A stretch of 64,000 nt of DNA, taken from assembly GCA_015057705.1 (NCBI GenBank), contig SVDU01000005.1, positions 1 to 64,000 of the forward strand. Reading direction: 5' to 3'. The notes beneath the pieces are model-generated. The model saw only the letters and a program-made list of their open reading frames with translations. It was not told the DNA's origin and did no database searches. This DNA comes from Paenibacillaceae bacterium. GTDB lineage: Bacteria; Bacillota; Clostridia; Lachnospirales; Lachnospiraceae. A program made the translations under genes and the position numbers. Position 1 is the first letter of the stretch. Every line of letters begins with the position of its first letter. Positions 24,348 to 33,452 of this stretch are shown here, piece by piece.

Positions 24348-24859
24348 AACAATATCGTCCCATTACCACAAAGAGTCTGGTGATTGATGGATTTTTAAGT
24401 TCGCTGTTACTGATCAGTCAGGTAAGCTTATCCTGGCTACCTAATGTGGAGCTGGTCTCTTTGTTTTTAATTTTATACACTTTGGTATTTGGCAGACACG
24501 TATGGATTATCCTGTACGTGTTTGTTCTATTGGAAGGATTATTCTGGGGAATTGGCATATGGTGGTTTTCTTACCTGTATGTGTGGGCGATTATTCCGGC
24601 CGCTATTTTTCTTCTTTATAATAAGAGCTGTCCATCACCATTCTCGGTCGCGCTTCTGTCAGGAACCTTTGGTATGCTGTTTGGTTTATTTTCCTCTCTG
24701 CCCACACTTCTGACTGGAGGCCTGTATGCAGCCTTTGTCTGGTGGACTGCCGGAATACCATTTGACATTCTCCACGGTATGGGGAATTTCACTATTTCAC
24801 TTATTTTATTTAAGCCCTTATATCAGCTGCTCGTCCGGCTGAAAAAGCATCAATCATAA
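24344..24859 (+). CDS. ECF transporter S component
   Basis: 171 residues with about six hydrophobic segments, fitting the substrate-specific membrane subunit of energy-coupling-factor transporters. An unusual abundance of Trp (VLLEGLFWGIGIWWFSYLY) and the GMLFGLFSSLPTLLTGG segment match that family. It overlaps the DUF4430 gene by 4 bp. No ECF ATPases or T component are adjacent, so it probably shares a common energising module encoded elsewhere (group II ECF). Substrate unknown; cobalamin-like compounds are a guess from the DUF4430 partner. Confidence 0.72.
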   Translation: MKQYRPITTKSLVIDGFLSSLLLISQVSLSWLPNVELVSLFLILYTLVFGRHVWIILYVFVLLEGLFWGIGIWWFSYLYVWAIIPAAIFLLYNKSCPSPFSVALLSGTFGMLFGLFSSLPTLLTGGLYAAFVWWTAGIPFDILHGMGNFTISLILFKPLYQLLVRLKKHQS

Positions 24860-24878
24860 AACAAAGGAGTGTCAGACT

Positions 24879-26084
24879 ATGGAAACAGCTATCGTAAGAA
24901 TTAAAAAGGGAGAAGGACGGTCTTTAAAAGCCGGAGGAATGTGGATTTTTGACAACGAAATTGATACTATAACAGGAGATTATACCAACGGAGATATTAT
25001 TACTGTCCAGGATTTCGACGGCTACTGCATGGGCCGGGGCTTTATTAATACCAACTCCAAAATCACAGTCCGCATGATGACACGGAAAAAAGACGTGGAG
25101 ATCAATGAGGAATTCATTGAAATGCGGGTACGAAACGCATGGGAATACCGGAAAACTACCGTAGACACCAGCAGCTGCCGGATTATCTTCGGAGAAGCCG
25201 ATTTTCTTCCGGGAATCGTAGTGGACAAGTTCTCTGATGTTCTGGTGGTGGAATCTCTTGCACTGGGTATTGACCGTTTAAAACCTGTGATTCTTGAAAA
25301 GCTTAAAAATATTCTTGCAGAAGACGGAATTCAGATCCGAGGTATCTATGAGCGCAGCGATGCCAAGGTACGCCTTCAGGAAGGAATGGAACGATTCAAG
25401 GGATTCATCGGAGAGCCATTTGACACTAAGGTTGAGATTACAGAAAACGATGTAAAATATATGGTGGATGTGGAAGATGGTCAGAAAACAGGATTTTTTC
25501 TGGATCAGAAGTACAACCGGCTTGCCATTAAACGCTTATGCAGGGACAAACGGGTTTTAGACTGCTTCACCCATACCGGTTCCTTCGCCTTAAACGCGGG
25601 TATTGCAGGTGCAAAAGAAGTAATTGGAGTCGATGCATCGGAACTTGGAGTTTCCCAGGCAAGGGAGAATGCAGAGTTAAACGGACTTTCCGATCGTGTC
25701 TCCTTCCGCTGTGCCGATGTTTTTGAACTCCTGCCTGAGCTTGAGAAATCCGGGGAAAAATTTGATGTGGTTATTCTCGACCCTCCCGCGTTTACCAAGT
25801 CCAGAAACTCCGTAAAAAACGCAGTGAAGGGGTATCGGGAAATCAATATCCGGGGATTAAAACTTGTTACAGATGGCGGTTATTTAGCCACCTGCTCCTG
25901 CTCTCATTTCATGACCCCTGAGTTGTTTACCAAAACTATAAGAGAAGCGGCTGTAAGCGCCCATAAGCGCCTGCGTCAGGTGGAATACCGCACCCAGTCT
26001 GCAGACCACCCGATTCTCTGGAGCGGAGACGAAAATTCTTACTACCTGAAATTTTATATTTTTCAGGTTTGTGACGAGAAATAA
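24879..26084 (+). CDS. Class I SAM-dependent rRNA methyltransferase (RlmI-like)
   Basis: Probably methylates a cytosine (m5C) of 23S rRNA. 401 residues: an N-terminal PUA RNA-binding domain (1-80, GEGRSLKAGGMWIFDNEI), a middle EEHD-like domain, and the Rossmann methyltransferase domain with VLDCFTHTGSFALNAG (motif I), GVDAS, and VVILDPPAFTKS (motif IV). The Cys-containing TCSCSHFM is at the motif VI position where the nucleophile lies. The ATG follows AAAGGAG. It follows the ECF gene by 19 bp and may be cotranscribed. Confidence 0.92.
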   Translation: METAIVRIKKGEGRSLKAGGMWIFDNEIDTITGDYTNGDIITVQDFDGYCMGRGFINTNSKITVRMMTRKKDVEINEEFIEMRVRNAWEYRKTTVDTSSCRIIFGEADFLPGIVVDKFSDVLVVESLALGIDRLKPVILEKLKNILAEDGIQIRGIYERSDAKVRLQEGMERFKGFIGEPFDTKVEITENDVKYMVDVEDGQKTGFFLDQKYNRLAIKRLCRDKRVLDCFTHTGSFALNAGIAGAKEVIGVDASELGVSQARENAELNGLSDRVSFRCADVFELLPELEKSGEKFDVVILDPPAFTKSRNSVKNAVKGYREINIRGLKLVTDGGYLATCSCSHFMTPELFTKTIREAAVSAHKRLRQVEYRTQSADHPILWSGDENSYYLKFYIFQVCDEK

Positions 26085-26090
26085 TCATTT

Positions 26091-26137
26091 AAAAACAGGG
26101 CAGGTCAATCCTCTTATTGGATTCCTGCCCTGTTTTC
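26091..26137. terminator. Bidirectional terminator
   Basis: AAAACAGGGCAGG (26092-26104) pairs with CCTGCCCTGTTTT (26124-26136), with T or A runs on both sides, between the convergent methyltransferase and enoate reductase genes. Confidence 0.88.
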
Positions 26138-26139
26138 CA

Positions 26140-28077
26140 TTATCTTAAAGACATAGCAGCATACATACCGCTTCTCACAGCACCGCCTACTTTTCCTACT
26201 TTCGTACAATCACCGATCAGACGTACCTTATTATGGTATTTTGCATCAATGGCTTTCGCTGTTACATTGTTAGGAAGCATTCCAAAGGAAGCAACCACTG
26301 TGTTTCCTTCAAGGAAAACCTCTTTTCCATCTTTTTCCATAGCCCGAACACCTTCAGCCGTGATTTCAAGCACCTTATGTCCTGTATAAAGTTCCACTTT
26401 GTTTTCTAAAAGCATTGGTATTAAGGATGCTTTGTTAATCATGTGATCTCCAGCTGCCACTTCATCAAGCATTTCAATGATGGCTACCTTTTTCCCTTTT
26501 AATGCTGTTTCCAAAGCACTGTCACAGGAGGACAGACCGCCGCCGCAATAAATGATTTTTTCACCTTTCAGCTTGTTCTCATCCAGATGTGCTTCCAAAA
26601 CATTAATTGCAAGTTCAATTCCCTTAATCGGGGGCATCATTGGAATTGCTCCGGTAGCTACGATGATCGCATCCGCCTTCTCAAGCACAGGATCATCTTC
26701 TCCTATTTCCGTATTCACATAAACTGCAACTCCGGTTAACTCCAGCTGGCGCTTATACCAGGTAATCAGTTCACGCAGCTGGCTCTTAAAAGGAGGAGTT
26801 GCTGCACTGCGTAATTGACCCCCTAAATCACTCTCTTTTTCATACAAGTCAACCTTATGTCCCATGAGTGCTGCTGTTCTGGCCGCTTCCATTCCACCAG
26901 GACCTCCTCCGATTACGACTACATGCTGCTGTTTATCCGCCTTTTCAAGTTTAAAACGTTTCTCGAATCCAGTGGCTGGATTGACGGAACAGCTGATTTT
27001 CGTCAGTCTGGTCAGAATTCTTCCGATGCAGTCATCGTTACAGCGAATACATGGCCGAACTTCATCACGGCGGTCAGTTAAGATTTTATTTGCCATCTCC
27101 GGTTCAGCGATTAAAGGTCTTCCCATCAATACAAAATCAGCATTTCCGCTTTCAATTAACTGAACGGCTGTTTCCGGAGTATGGTTACCAGCATTCAGCA
27201 GTGGAATTTTAACCGCCTTGCGTGCAACCTCACAAACATCTGTCATACAGGCATCACCCAGATAAGCAGGTGGGAATATATAATCAATATTTTCATAGCT
27301 TCCGCTGTCAATATCCAATGCATCCACTCCTGCTTTTTCCAGTTCCTGCATAAGGGGAATGGTTTCTTCAAAAGTACGTCCGCCTTCAAAATTATGCTTT
27401 ACTGCCATTCGAAACAGGATAGGCATATCCGGTCCCACTGCTTCCCGTATGGATTGTACAATTTCTACGGCAAAACGCATACGGTTTTCCGGTGATCCAC
27501 CATACTCATCTGTTCTTTTATTCCAGATTTCTGACATAAACTGGTCAATTAAATATCCTGCATGCCCATGAACTTCAATGGCATCAAAACCAGCATCCTT
27601 AAGTATTTTTGCAGAATATGAAAATTGCTTCATAATTGTCTTGATTTCTTCAACCGTTAATTCGCGGCACATTAAATTCGGATCAAACATGGAAGGAATT
27701 GCTGAAGAAGAAACAGGCGCCTTCCCATTTAACATATTTGGAAATGCGTTTTTTCCGGTACCGCAGCTGAGCTGTGCACAGATCTTCGTTCCATAGCGGT
27801 GAACTGCTTCCACTAATGTGGTTAATTGTGGAATCACATAGGTATTATCCAGATATCCTTCCATGGAGCCCTGAGCCAGTTCCTGTGTTAAGAATTGGCA
27901 GCCCATAATGATCAGTCCGGTTCCCCCTTTTGCCCGCTCTTTAAAATAATCAATTTCATCATCAGCAATTGTTCCGTCAATATGGCCTGAGTTAAGTCCC
28001 ATTGGTGCCATGGCAATACGATTCTTTACAATCATATTTCCGATTGAAAATGGTGTGTTTAAAATCTCGTAATTCAT
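26140..28077 (-). CDS. Old-yellow-enzyme family NAD(P)H:flavin oxidoreductase (2-enoate reductase/BaiH-like)
   Basis: 645 residues in the 2,4-dienoyl-CoA reductase / 2-enoate reductase layout. An N-terminal FMN TIM barrel (1-340: NRIAMAPMGLNSG, VHGHAGYLIDQFMS, DEYGGSPENRMRF) is followed by a [4Fe-4S] cluster site (CIRCNDDCIG then SCSVNP) and a C-terminal FAD/NAD domain (VVVIGGGPGGMEAARTAA near 385). It probably reduces a carbon-carbon double bond of an unsaturated acid, steroid or acyl-CoA using NAD(P)H. The start has a GGAGGCGG site. A PucR regulator lies directly upstream on the same strand. Substrate unknown. Confidence 0.9.
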   Translation of the reverse strand: MNYEILNTPFSIGNMIVKNRIAMAPMGLNSGHIDGTIADDEIDYFKERAKGGTGLIIMGCQFLTQELAQGSMEGYLDNTYVIPQLTTLVEAVHRYGTKICAQLSCGTGKNAFPNMLNGKAPVSSSAIPSMFDPNLMCRELTVEEIKTIMKQFSYSAKILKDAGFDAIEVHGHAGYLIDQFMSEIWNKRTDEYGGSPENRMRFAVEIVQSIREAVGPDMPILFRMAVKHNFEGGRTFEETIPLMQELEKAGVDALDIDSGSYENIDYIFPPAYLGDACMTDVCEVARKAVKIPLLNAGNHTPETAVQLIESGNADFVLMGRPLIAEPEMANKILTDRRDEVRPCIRCNDDCIGRILTRLTKISCSVNPATGFEKRFKLEKADKQQHVVVIGGGPGGMEAARTAALMGHKVDLYEKESDLGGQLRSAATPPFKSQLRELITWYKRQLELTGVAVYVNTEIGEDDPVLEKADAIIVATGAIPMMPPIKGIELAINVLEAHLDENKLKGEKIIYCGGGLSSCDSALETALKGKKVAIIEMLDEVAAGDHMINKASLIPMLLENKVELYTGHKVLEITAEGVRAMEKDGKEVFLEGNTVVASFGMLPNNVTAKAIDAKYHNKVRLIGDCTKVGKVGGAVRSGMYAAMSLR

Positions 28078-28089
28078 ATGCCGCCTCCA

Positions 28090-28137
28090 TAAGTATGTTT
28101 TTGATAAAATATTAACATAATTATGGTAACATACTTA
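28090..28137 (-). promoter_or_regulatory. Inverted repeat upstream of the enoate reductase
   Basis: TAAGTATGTT (28090-28099) and AACATACTTA (28128-28137) are a perfect 10-bp inverted pair 28 bp apart, directly before the ribosome binding site. Candidate operator, plausibly for the adjacent PucR-type regulator. Confidence 0.5.
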
Positions 28138-28213
28138 CGGGCTTTTATGCATCGTGCATTTATTTAGAAAATAATCTGAAACAATGACATTTCTGCACAA
28201 ATGAATTTTTATC

Positions 28214-29791
28214 TCATTTACTGATATATTCTAAGATTTTATAGGAAAAATATAGAGTCATATAACAGTCCCGGTTATAAATATCCACGGATATCAGTTC
28301 TTGTATTTTAGACAAACGGTAGTTCATGGTGTTTCTGTGAATATACAGATCATCAGCAGAAGCCACCAGATTCCCCATGTTTATAATGTACGTATATAAG
28401 CTTTTCAAATAATCTGTTTTATGGTTCTCGTCGTATTCTTTTAATCTTAAAATATCCGGGTGGCAATAATGGATCAGATCCTTTTGTTCCTTTATCCGGT
28501 CCAGCATATCATAAATTCCATAATCTTCATATCGATAAATACATAACTCAGCTGCTTCCTTTTTACCTAACCGGATGGCTGCCAATGCCTGCTGGTATGC
28601 CTCGGGGATCTCCAATATTTCACCAAAACTCTGACTGACACCGGCACTCATGTGCATCTGTTTTAAATAATCAGTAATAGGCTGAATATCTTCATTGGTT
28701 AAGTATTGGGACTGACTGCAGCCTGTAATAAATATTAAATGATTATCATGGAACATTAATTCCCCATGGGAACCTTTAAAAAGTTTTGATTCTCTTATAA
28801 AAGAGATTAAGCTGAATGTTTCCGAATAATGATTGTATTTTATAATAATAAGATATTTTTTATCCGGCAATTTCCACTGCAGTCTCTTTGCCCTCTCTGT
28901 AATTAAATCCGGTTCCGTAAGACTTCCCTGTATCAGATCCGAAATAAAACGGTTAGCCAGCCAGTCATACTGAAAACCTGAGGATTGATTGTTTTTAATC
29001 TCATTTGCTATTACATCACATATGAATTCCGTTATCTCCAGATCTTTCTCTGTGAAAAGCCTGTTGTATTCAAGAACAGCAAAATGACCCACAATACGCC
29101 GTTCCAACCGTATCGTGCAAAATATTCTCCGGTATTTGTAACCCTCTCCAAGACTTCCAATCACTGCTTTTTTGTTTTGTACTGTTTTTTCTATCCACTG
29201 CTTAAAATTATATTTCTGTGTATACTCATAGGTTGTAAATCCCATATTCCTGTATTCCATCCATGGCAGATCATCTACTTCCTTAAAATCAGATGCTGCT
29301 AATAAGCGGTGATTATTATCTCCCAGCATTACGGGATTTCCTAATAACTCACTGGCTATATCTATAATATAGGGAAGGCCTCTGCCTTGTATAATGGTGT
29401 TAAAAAGTGCAGCTGGCCGTTCAATTAACGAATACTGGTCCACAAGTATATCCGTAACATCATTCAGCAGTTCCTCCGTGGTGATTCCCGGCTGTATATA
29501 AACCATATTGGCATGACGTTCCTCATTTACCATGTGAGAAATATCCAGGTTAAACGGACATTCAAGTAAAAGAACATTCCTGGGAAAATTGTTGCCGGAA
29601 ATATTGGAAATATCTGAATACCGGCCAATATAAAGTATATGAGCATCAAAAACCACAATATGGTCAGTTAATAGTTTCACTCCCCGTATAGTCAGATTTT
29701 CTTCGCATAAAACCGCCTTTATAATTATTGTTTCATCTAATTTTTCTAATATATCTTTTATTCTCAGTATCAATTGGCTCACCTTCTCCAT
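28214..29791 (-). CDS. PucR-family transcriptional regulator
   Basis: 525 residues. The N-terminal ~125 residues resemble a purine-catabolism-regulator sensor (PucR N-terminal) domain, the middle part a GGDEF-like fold (residues ~270-400) as in CdaR/PucR proteins, and the C-terminal ~60 residues the PucR helix-turn-helix (LVASADDLYIHRNTMNYRLSKI). Such proteins usually activate a neighbouring catabolic gene in response to a metabolite. The reductase gene 136 bp downstream is the obvious target. The ATG at 29791 has no good ribosome binding site. A TTG seven codons in (29773) follows AAGGTGAGCC and may be the true start. Confidence 0.85.
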   Translation of the reverse strand: MEKVSQLILRIKDILEKLDETIIIKAVLCEENLTIRGVKLLTDHIVVFDAHILYIGRYSDISNISGNNFPRNVLLLECPFNLDISHMVNEERHANMVYIQPGITTEELLNDVTDILVDQYSLIERPAALFNTIIQGRGLPYIIDIASELLGNPVMLGDNNHRLLAASDFKEVDDLPWMEYRNMGFTTYEYTQKYNFKQWIEKTVQNKKAVIGSLGEGYKYRRIFCTIRLERRIVGHFAVLEYNRLFTEKDLEITEFICDVIANEIKNNQSSGFQYDWLANRFISDLIQGSLTEPDLITERAKRLQWKLPDKKYLIIIKYNHYSETFSLISFIRESKLFKGSHGELMFHDNHLIFITGCSQSQYLTNEDIQPITDYLKQMHMSAGVSQSFGEILEIPEAYQQALAAIRLGKKEAAELCIYRYEDYGIYDMLDRIKEQKDLIHYCHPDILRLKEYDENHKTDYLKSLYTYIINMGNLVASADDLYIHRNTMNYRLSKIQELISVDIYNRDCYMTLYFSYKILEYISK

Positions 29792-29802
29792 ATTAAGTAA
29801 AA

Positions 29803-29831
29803 GTACCCTAATAGTAATACTATTAGGGTAC
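29803..29831 (-). terminator. Terminator of the polysaccharide deacetylase gene
   Basis: A perfect 13-bp stem GTACCCTAATAGT around AAT. On the minus strand it is followed by TTTTACTT. It lies between the deacetylase and pucR-like genes on the same strand. Confidence 0.8.
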
Positions 29832-29850
29832 AGTTTTCCTTTTTTTATTC

Positions 29851-30801
29851 TTATCGATAAAACTGTGAATAAACTCCGCCGGAAACCACTCCGCCCCGAT
29901 AGCTTGCCAGCTCGCTTACGGTAACCAGCTGATATCCCTGCTCGGATAATCTGCGGATAATCTCAACTGCGGCAGCTCCGCTTTGAGGATATAGTTCATG
30001 CATCAGCACAATATCCCCATCTTTCACCCGGCTCATCACTGTCTGTATGGACTTAGCCGTGTTCCTGGTCTTCCAGTCCAGCGTATCAATACTCCACATA
30101 ATCATAGGTGCATGAACATTCTGAAGAACTGTGCTGTTTTTATTCCCTCCCGGCAGTCTGACTAATACAGGTCTTACACCGCAGACAGCCTGTACCGCAT
30201 CATTACAGCGGTTAATCTGGCTTTGAATCTGCTGGGCATTTAACTTGTTTAAATACTTATGCTCATATGTATGATTACCTATCTCATGTCCTTCTGCAGC
30301 CATACGCTTTAATTCATCAGGATAATAGGCCGCCCGGTTTCCCACCACGAAAAAAGTTGCTTTTCCGCCATACTGTGCCAGACTGTCCATAATCTGATTT
30401 CCTACCGGAGCGTAAGGACCATCATCAAAGGTCAGAGCAACCATTGGTTTGGAAGGATCAATCACTCTTTTCGCAGGTTGTCCCTCAGTTTCTGATGATT
30501 CCTGCTGCCCTGCTGTCTCTCCTGTACTTTGACTTTCTGTCTCCGCCTGTGATTGTGTCGCTGTCTCTGTCTGTGTCTCTTCCTGTTTTCCCGGCTTTGT
30601 AGAAACGTTTCCGCTTTCATCTACCCATCTGGCAACTCCCGGCCCCAGGTTTTCATCTATCCAGCCGCCTCGTACCTGCGTTGTCTCTTCTGCAGCTGCC
30701 GCCGTTTCATACGCCATGGACGGAAATGGAGAAGCTGGCACGAAGGCTGTTATAAGGGCAAGGGCTGTCACACCCAGACCCAATTGTAAAAATTTCTTCA
30801 T
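29851..30801 (-). CDS. Exported polysaccharide deacetylase (NodB domain)
   Basis: 316 residues: a signal peptide or membrane anchor (1-28), a Ser/Thr/Glu/Gln-rich linker (about 65-110), and a CE4 NodB domain. Motif 1 TFDDGP (124-129) supplies the catalytic Asp and a metal Asp, motif 2 HEIGNHTYEH the two metal-binding His, and VRLPGGNKN is motif 3. It likely deacetylates peptidoglycan N-acetylglucosamine or a similar surface glycan. The start follows AAAGGAATGATG. Monocistronic. Confidence 0.92.
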   Translation of the reverse strand: MKKFLQLGLGVTALALITAFVPASPFPSMAYETAAAAEETTQVRGGWIDENLGPGVARWVDESGNVSTKPGKQEETQTETATQSQAETESQSTGETAGQQESSETEGQPAKRVIDPSKPMVALTFDDGPYAPVGNQIMDSLAQYGGKATFFVVGNRAAYYPDELKRMAAEGHEIGNHTYEHKYLNKLNAQQIQSQINRCNDAVQAVCGVRPVLVRLPGGNKNSTVLQNVHAPMIMWSIDTLDWKTRNTAKSIQTVMSRVKDGDIVLMHELYPQSGAAAVEIIRRLSEQGYQLVTVSELASYRGGVVSGGVYSQFYR

Positions 30802-30876
30802 AAAACATCATTCCTTTCCCTGTTACTAATCTCTACTATACAGGAATTAAGGGAAAATGGAAAGTAAAAAGCAAAA

Positions 30877-30916
30877 AAGCCCCAAAATACAGTTTGTTTT
30901 CTGTATTCCGGAGCCT
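30877..30916 (-). terminator. Terminator after the PHP gene
   Basis: On the minus strand AAGGCTCCGGAATACAG pairs imperfectly with CTGTATTTTGGGGCTT and is followed by TTTTTGC, about 50 bp past the PHP stop. Confidence 0.7.
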
Positions 30917-30968
30917 TCTCTTTTTCATCCATACAGGAATAGGAACTTGCAGCATCAGTACCTCATAT

Positions 30969-31694
30969 TCATACAAATCTTCCCTTCAGAAGGGCAGCAA
31001 TTATCCCTTCCACACTTTTTTCTTCTACTTCCAGGGGCTGACCCGGTTCTTTGATATCACCCAGTTGATGGGCATCGGAATTCTGGAGGATTACGCAGCG
31101 CTCAAGGTATGGATTTTGTCTGACCAGTTCAGGAAGACTGTTTCGGTTCCTCACTTCTGCCGCCATAAAACTGCTGTCTGGCGGAACGAAACCCAGGTTT
31201 GACAACAGGCTGTTGGCGTTTTTGTCCAAATGGGCGGGAAACATAACACCATCAAAGGAACGGACCAGATCCCAAAGTCCGTCAAAGGATATCTCTGTGG
31301 AGTTAATCAGAAGATTTTCAAACGTCCCTGCTGCTTCATCTTCCTTATTATATATAAACTGGTTCCCAAAAATTTCCACGTTATTCGGAAAGGGGATCAG
31401 CTTCTTCTCCACATACCCATCAAATTCCATGGCTTTTGACAGCGTAGGAAAGAGACATACCGCATGTACTTCCTCAGACGTACAAAGCTCCATACCAGGA
31501 ATTGCAAGAATTCCGAATTCTTCTGCAAAATGCAAAACAGCGGGACAGTTTTTGCAGGAATTGTGGTCTGTCACCGCAATCACTTCAAGTCCTTTTAACG
31601 CTGCCATCCCTACGATATTACCAGGTGTCATATCATCATCGCCGCAGGGGGATAAGCAGGAATGAATATGGAGGTCATATTCAAGCGTCTTCAT
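30969..31694 (-). CDS. PHP-domain phosphoesterase in the hydrogenase cluster
   Basis: About 241 residues with the PHP metal-site motifs DLHIHSCLSPCGDDDM, VIAVTDHNS, PGMELCTSEE, FPAHLDK and ILQNSDAHQLGD. PHP proteins hydrolyse phosphate esters with two or three metal ions. The ATG at 31694 follows AAAAAAGG and lies within the end of the DRTGG gene (14-bp overlap). It is last in the minus-strand run DRTGG-ATPase-H-cluster protein-DRTGG-PHP. The same protein set is known beside group C [FeFe] hydrogenases. Its substrate, perhaps a signalling nucleotide or a phosphoprotein, is unknown. Confidence 0.85.
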   Translation of the reverse strand: MKTLEYDLHIHSCLSPCGDDDMTPGNIVGMAALKGLEVIAVTDHNSCKNCPAVLHFAEEFGILAIPGMELCTSEEVHAVCLFPTLSKAMEFDGYVEKKLIPFPNNVEIFGNQFIYNKEDEAAGTFENLLINSTEISFDGLWDLVRSFDGVMFPAHLDKNANSLLSNLGFVPPDSSFMAAEVRNRNSLPELVRQNPYLERCVILQNSDAHQLGDIKEPGQPLEVEEKSVEGIIAALLKGRFV

Positions 31695-32025
31695 GGGAAA
31701 GCCTTTTTTCAATCAGCAGAGCTGCTTCAAAAATAGGAAGCCCGGTCTTCATTACTGTAATATTCTGTTCGATTGCCTTTTGTTTTGCGGCCTCATCAGG
31801 TGCAACCCCCTCTGCAAGAATCACACAGGCGGCATCCGTTAAAGACGCAACAGCAAGGGTATTCATATTTCCCATAACAGTCACCCAAGCACAGCCCTCA
31901 GGTGCTTTGCCCATGGCTATGCTTAATAAATCACAGCAAAATGGCTTTGTAATGCTTCTGTCCGTTCTCTCACCTACATGAATCGTCTCAAATTCTCCAG
32001 TATCAATCAGTTCCCTTATCGTCAT
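31681..32025 (-). CDS. DRTGG-domain protein (second copy)
   Basis: About 114 residues forming a single DRTGG-like domain, with FETIHVGE near the start, then AWVTVMGNMNTLAVASLTDAACVILAEG and a terminal helix. DRTGG domains occur as regulatory modules beside CBS domains and in phosphotransacetylases, with ligand unknown. The ATG at 32025 has AGGGGAG upstream and overlaps the end of the H-cluster protein by 23 bp. It differs clearly from the first copy at 33875-34222, so this is an old duplication. Confidence 0.8.
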   Translation of the reverse strand: MTIRELIDTGEFETIHVGERTDRSITKPFCCDLLSIAMGKAPEGCAWVTVMGNMNTLAVASLTDAACVILAEGVAPDEAAKQKAIEQNITVMKTGLPIFEAALLIEKRLSHEDA

Positions 32026-33415
32026 TTTGATTTCTCCCCTCTTTCCTGTCAAGCTGGTTCATTTCATCAGAAATCCTTACTATATATGAAGTCATGGCTC
32101 TAAATTTACTGTAGCTGTCTCCATCTCCCTCCTCAATATCAGCTGCCAGTCTGGCAACCTCCTTTGTCAGCTTATGAACATTATCCCGGAGGAAATAGAT
32201 GCAGTCCGACTCCGCGGCTTCCCCTCTGACAATATCTTCTGCCAGTGCCTTACAGGTGGGAGCACCGCAGGAACCGCAGTCCAGTCCCGGAAATTTCTTC
32301 AAAAGCCGTTCTACCTGATTCAGCCTTGCAAAGCTTTCCATCATGGTGTCACCCAGGTGAAATACCGGCTCGTACTGGACCATGCTGGTCCATCTTACAA
32401 GTTCTTCCCCTTCTGATTCCATATGGCTTCTTGCCACAGGCATATATTTGCGCAGACGTTTTAATTTCACCTCCGCAACATAAGGATTTTCAACAGTAAG
32501 AACCCCTCCGACGCAGCCCCCGTTACAGGCATTTAACTCCACGAATTTTAAATTCGTAAATTTCTGGTCTTCCATATCCTCCAGAACCCGTATGACATTC
32601 TCAATCCCGTCTGCAGCCAGATAATCCTCTGTAAAGAGACCGCTTGCTTCTCCTCCGCTTCTTCCCCAGCTGACACCGATTTTCCCCGACGTTCCGATCT
32701 CCGGCGGCTCATCTCCCACCGCTTTCATGCAGGAAAGAAGCCGTGGATAGACATCCTTAATGGCAAGGACCTTATCCACTTCACTGTGATCTGTCCCCAG
32801 GGGAGCACGGGCATAAGTCACCTTTGACGGACATGGCGAAATAAATATGATCCCAATCTTTTCCCTGGGCAGTCCCGTCTTTTCCATAGCTCTTCTCACT
32901 GCAAGTATGGCAGCCACCTCAACCGGTGGGTTAAGGGGCAGAAGATTGGGGATTAAATTAGGAAAACGAACGCGGATGAGCCGTACTACCGAAGGGCAGG
33001 CTGTACTGATAACCGGAAGCTTATCCGGATTCTTGCTTAAATACCCCCTGGTTGCCTCACTGACCAGTTCCGCTGCAGCGCTCACTTCAAATACATCATC
33101 GAATCCCATAAGCAGCAGTGCATTGAGCACAATATTCACATCATCTAAGTTATTAAACTGGCTGTACAAAGATGGTGCCGGCAGGGCAACCGTGTATTCA
33201 AACTGCTTTAAATCCTCCATGGTATCGTAAATGGCATGTTTGGCATGATGAGGGCATACACGGATGCACTCACCGCAGTCGATACAGAATTTACTGTTAA
33301 TCTGTGCTTTTTTATTTCTGACCCTGATCGCCTGGGTGGGACAGCGCTTAATACAGTTAATGCAGCCCATGCAGAGATCCTCATCAAGTCTTACAGAATG
33401 ATAAAATTTATCCAA
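32003..33415 (-). CDS. Putative sensory [FeFe] hydrogenase-like H-cluster protein
   Basis: About 470 residues. Two [4Fe-4S] ferredoxin motifs (CMGCINCIKRCP, CIDCGECIRVCP) lead into a complete H-cluster domain: STACPSVVRL (L1), SPCPSK (L2) and NACNGGCVGG (L3), so all four cluster-ligand Cys positions are present. The residue before the L1 ligand is Ala, where catalytic enzymes have the proton-transfer Cys; this is typical of sensory (HydS-type) proteins. A C-terminal CGSCGAPTC four-Cys cluster domain and an amphipathic helix follow. No PAS domain. The TTG at 33415 follows AGAGGTGAG. It probably reports hydrogen or redox state to the RsbW-like ATPase encoded 37 bp upstream. Confidence 0.85.
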   Translation of the reverse strand: MDKFYHSVRLDEDLCMGCINCIKRCPTQAIRVRNKKAQINSKFCIDCGECIRVCPHHAKHAIYDTMEDLKQFEYTVALPAPSLYSQFNNLDDVNIVLNALLLMGFDDVFEVSAAAELVSEATRGYLSKNPDKLPVISTACPSVVRLIRVRFPNLIPNLLPLNPPVEVAAILAVRRAMEKTGLPREKIGIIFISPCPSKVTYARAPLGTDHSEVDKVLAIKDVYPRLLSCMKAVGDEPPEIGTSGKIGVSWGRSGGEASGLFTEDYLAADGIENVIRVLEDMEDQKFTNLKFVELNACNGGCVGGVLTVENPYVAEVKLKRLRKYMPVARSHMESEGEELVRWTSMVQYEPVFHLGDTMMESFARLNQVERLLKKFPGLDCGSCGAPTCKALAEDIVRGEAAESDCIYFLRDNVHKLTKEVARLAADIEEGDGDSYSKFRAMTSYIVRISDEMNQLDRKEGRNQNDDKGTD

Positions 33416-33452
33416 TGGCTCACCTCTTTTTAGCAATCCATATTTTTTGCGG

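Noticed and set aside
33415-33436. Upstream TTG (33436) as start of the left H-cluster protein
   Set aside because: The TTG at 33415 has AGAGGTGAG directly in front, whereas the upstream one has none, so the downstream start is preferred.
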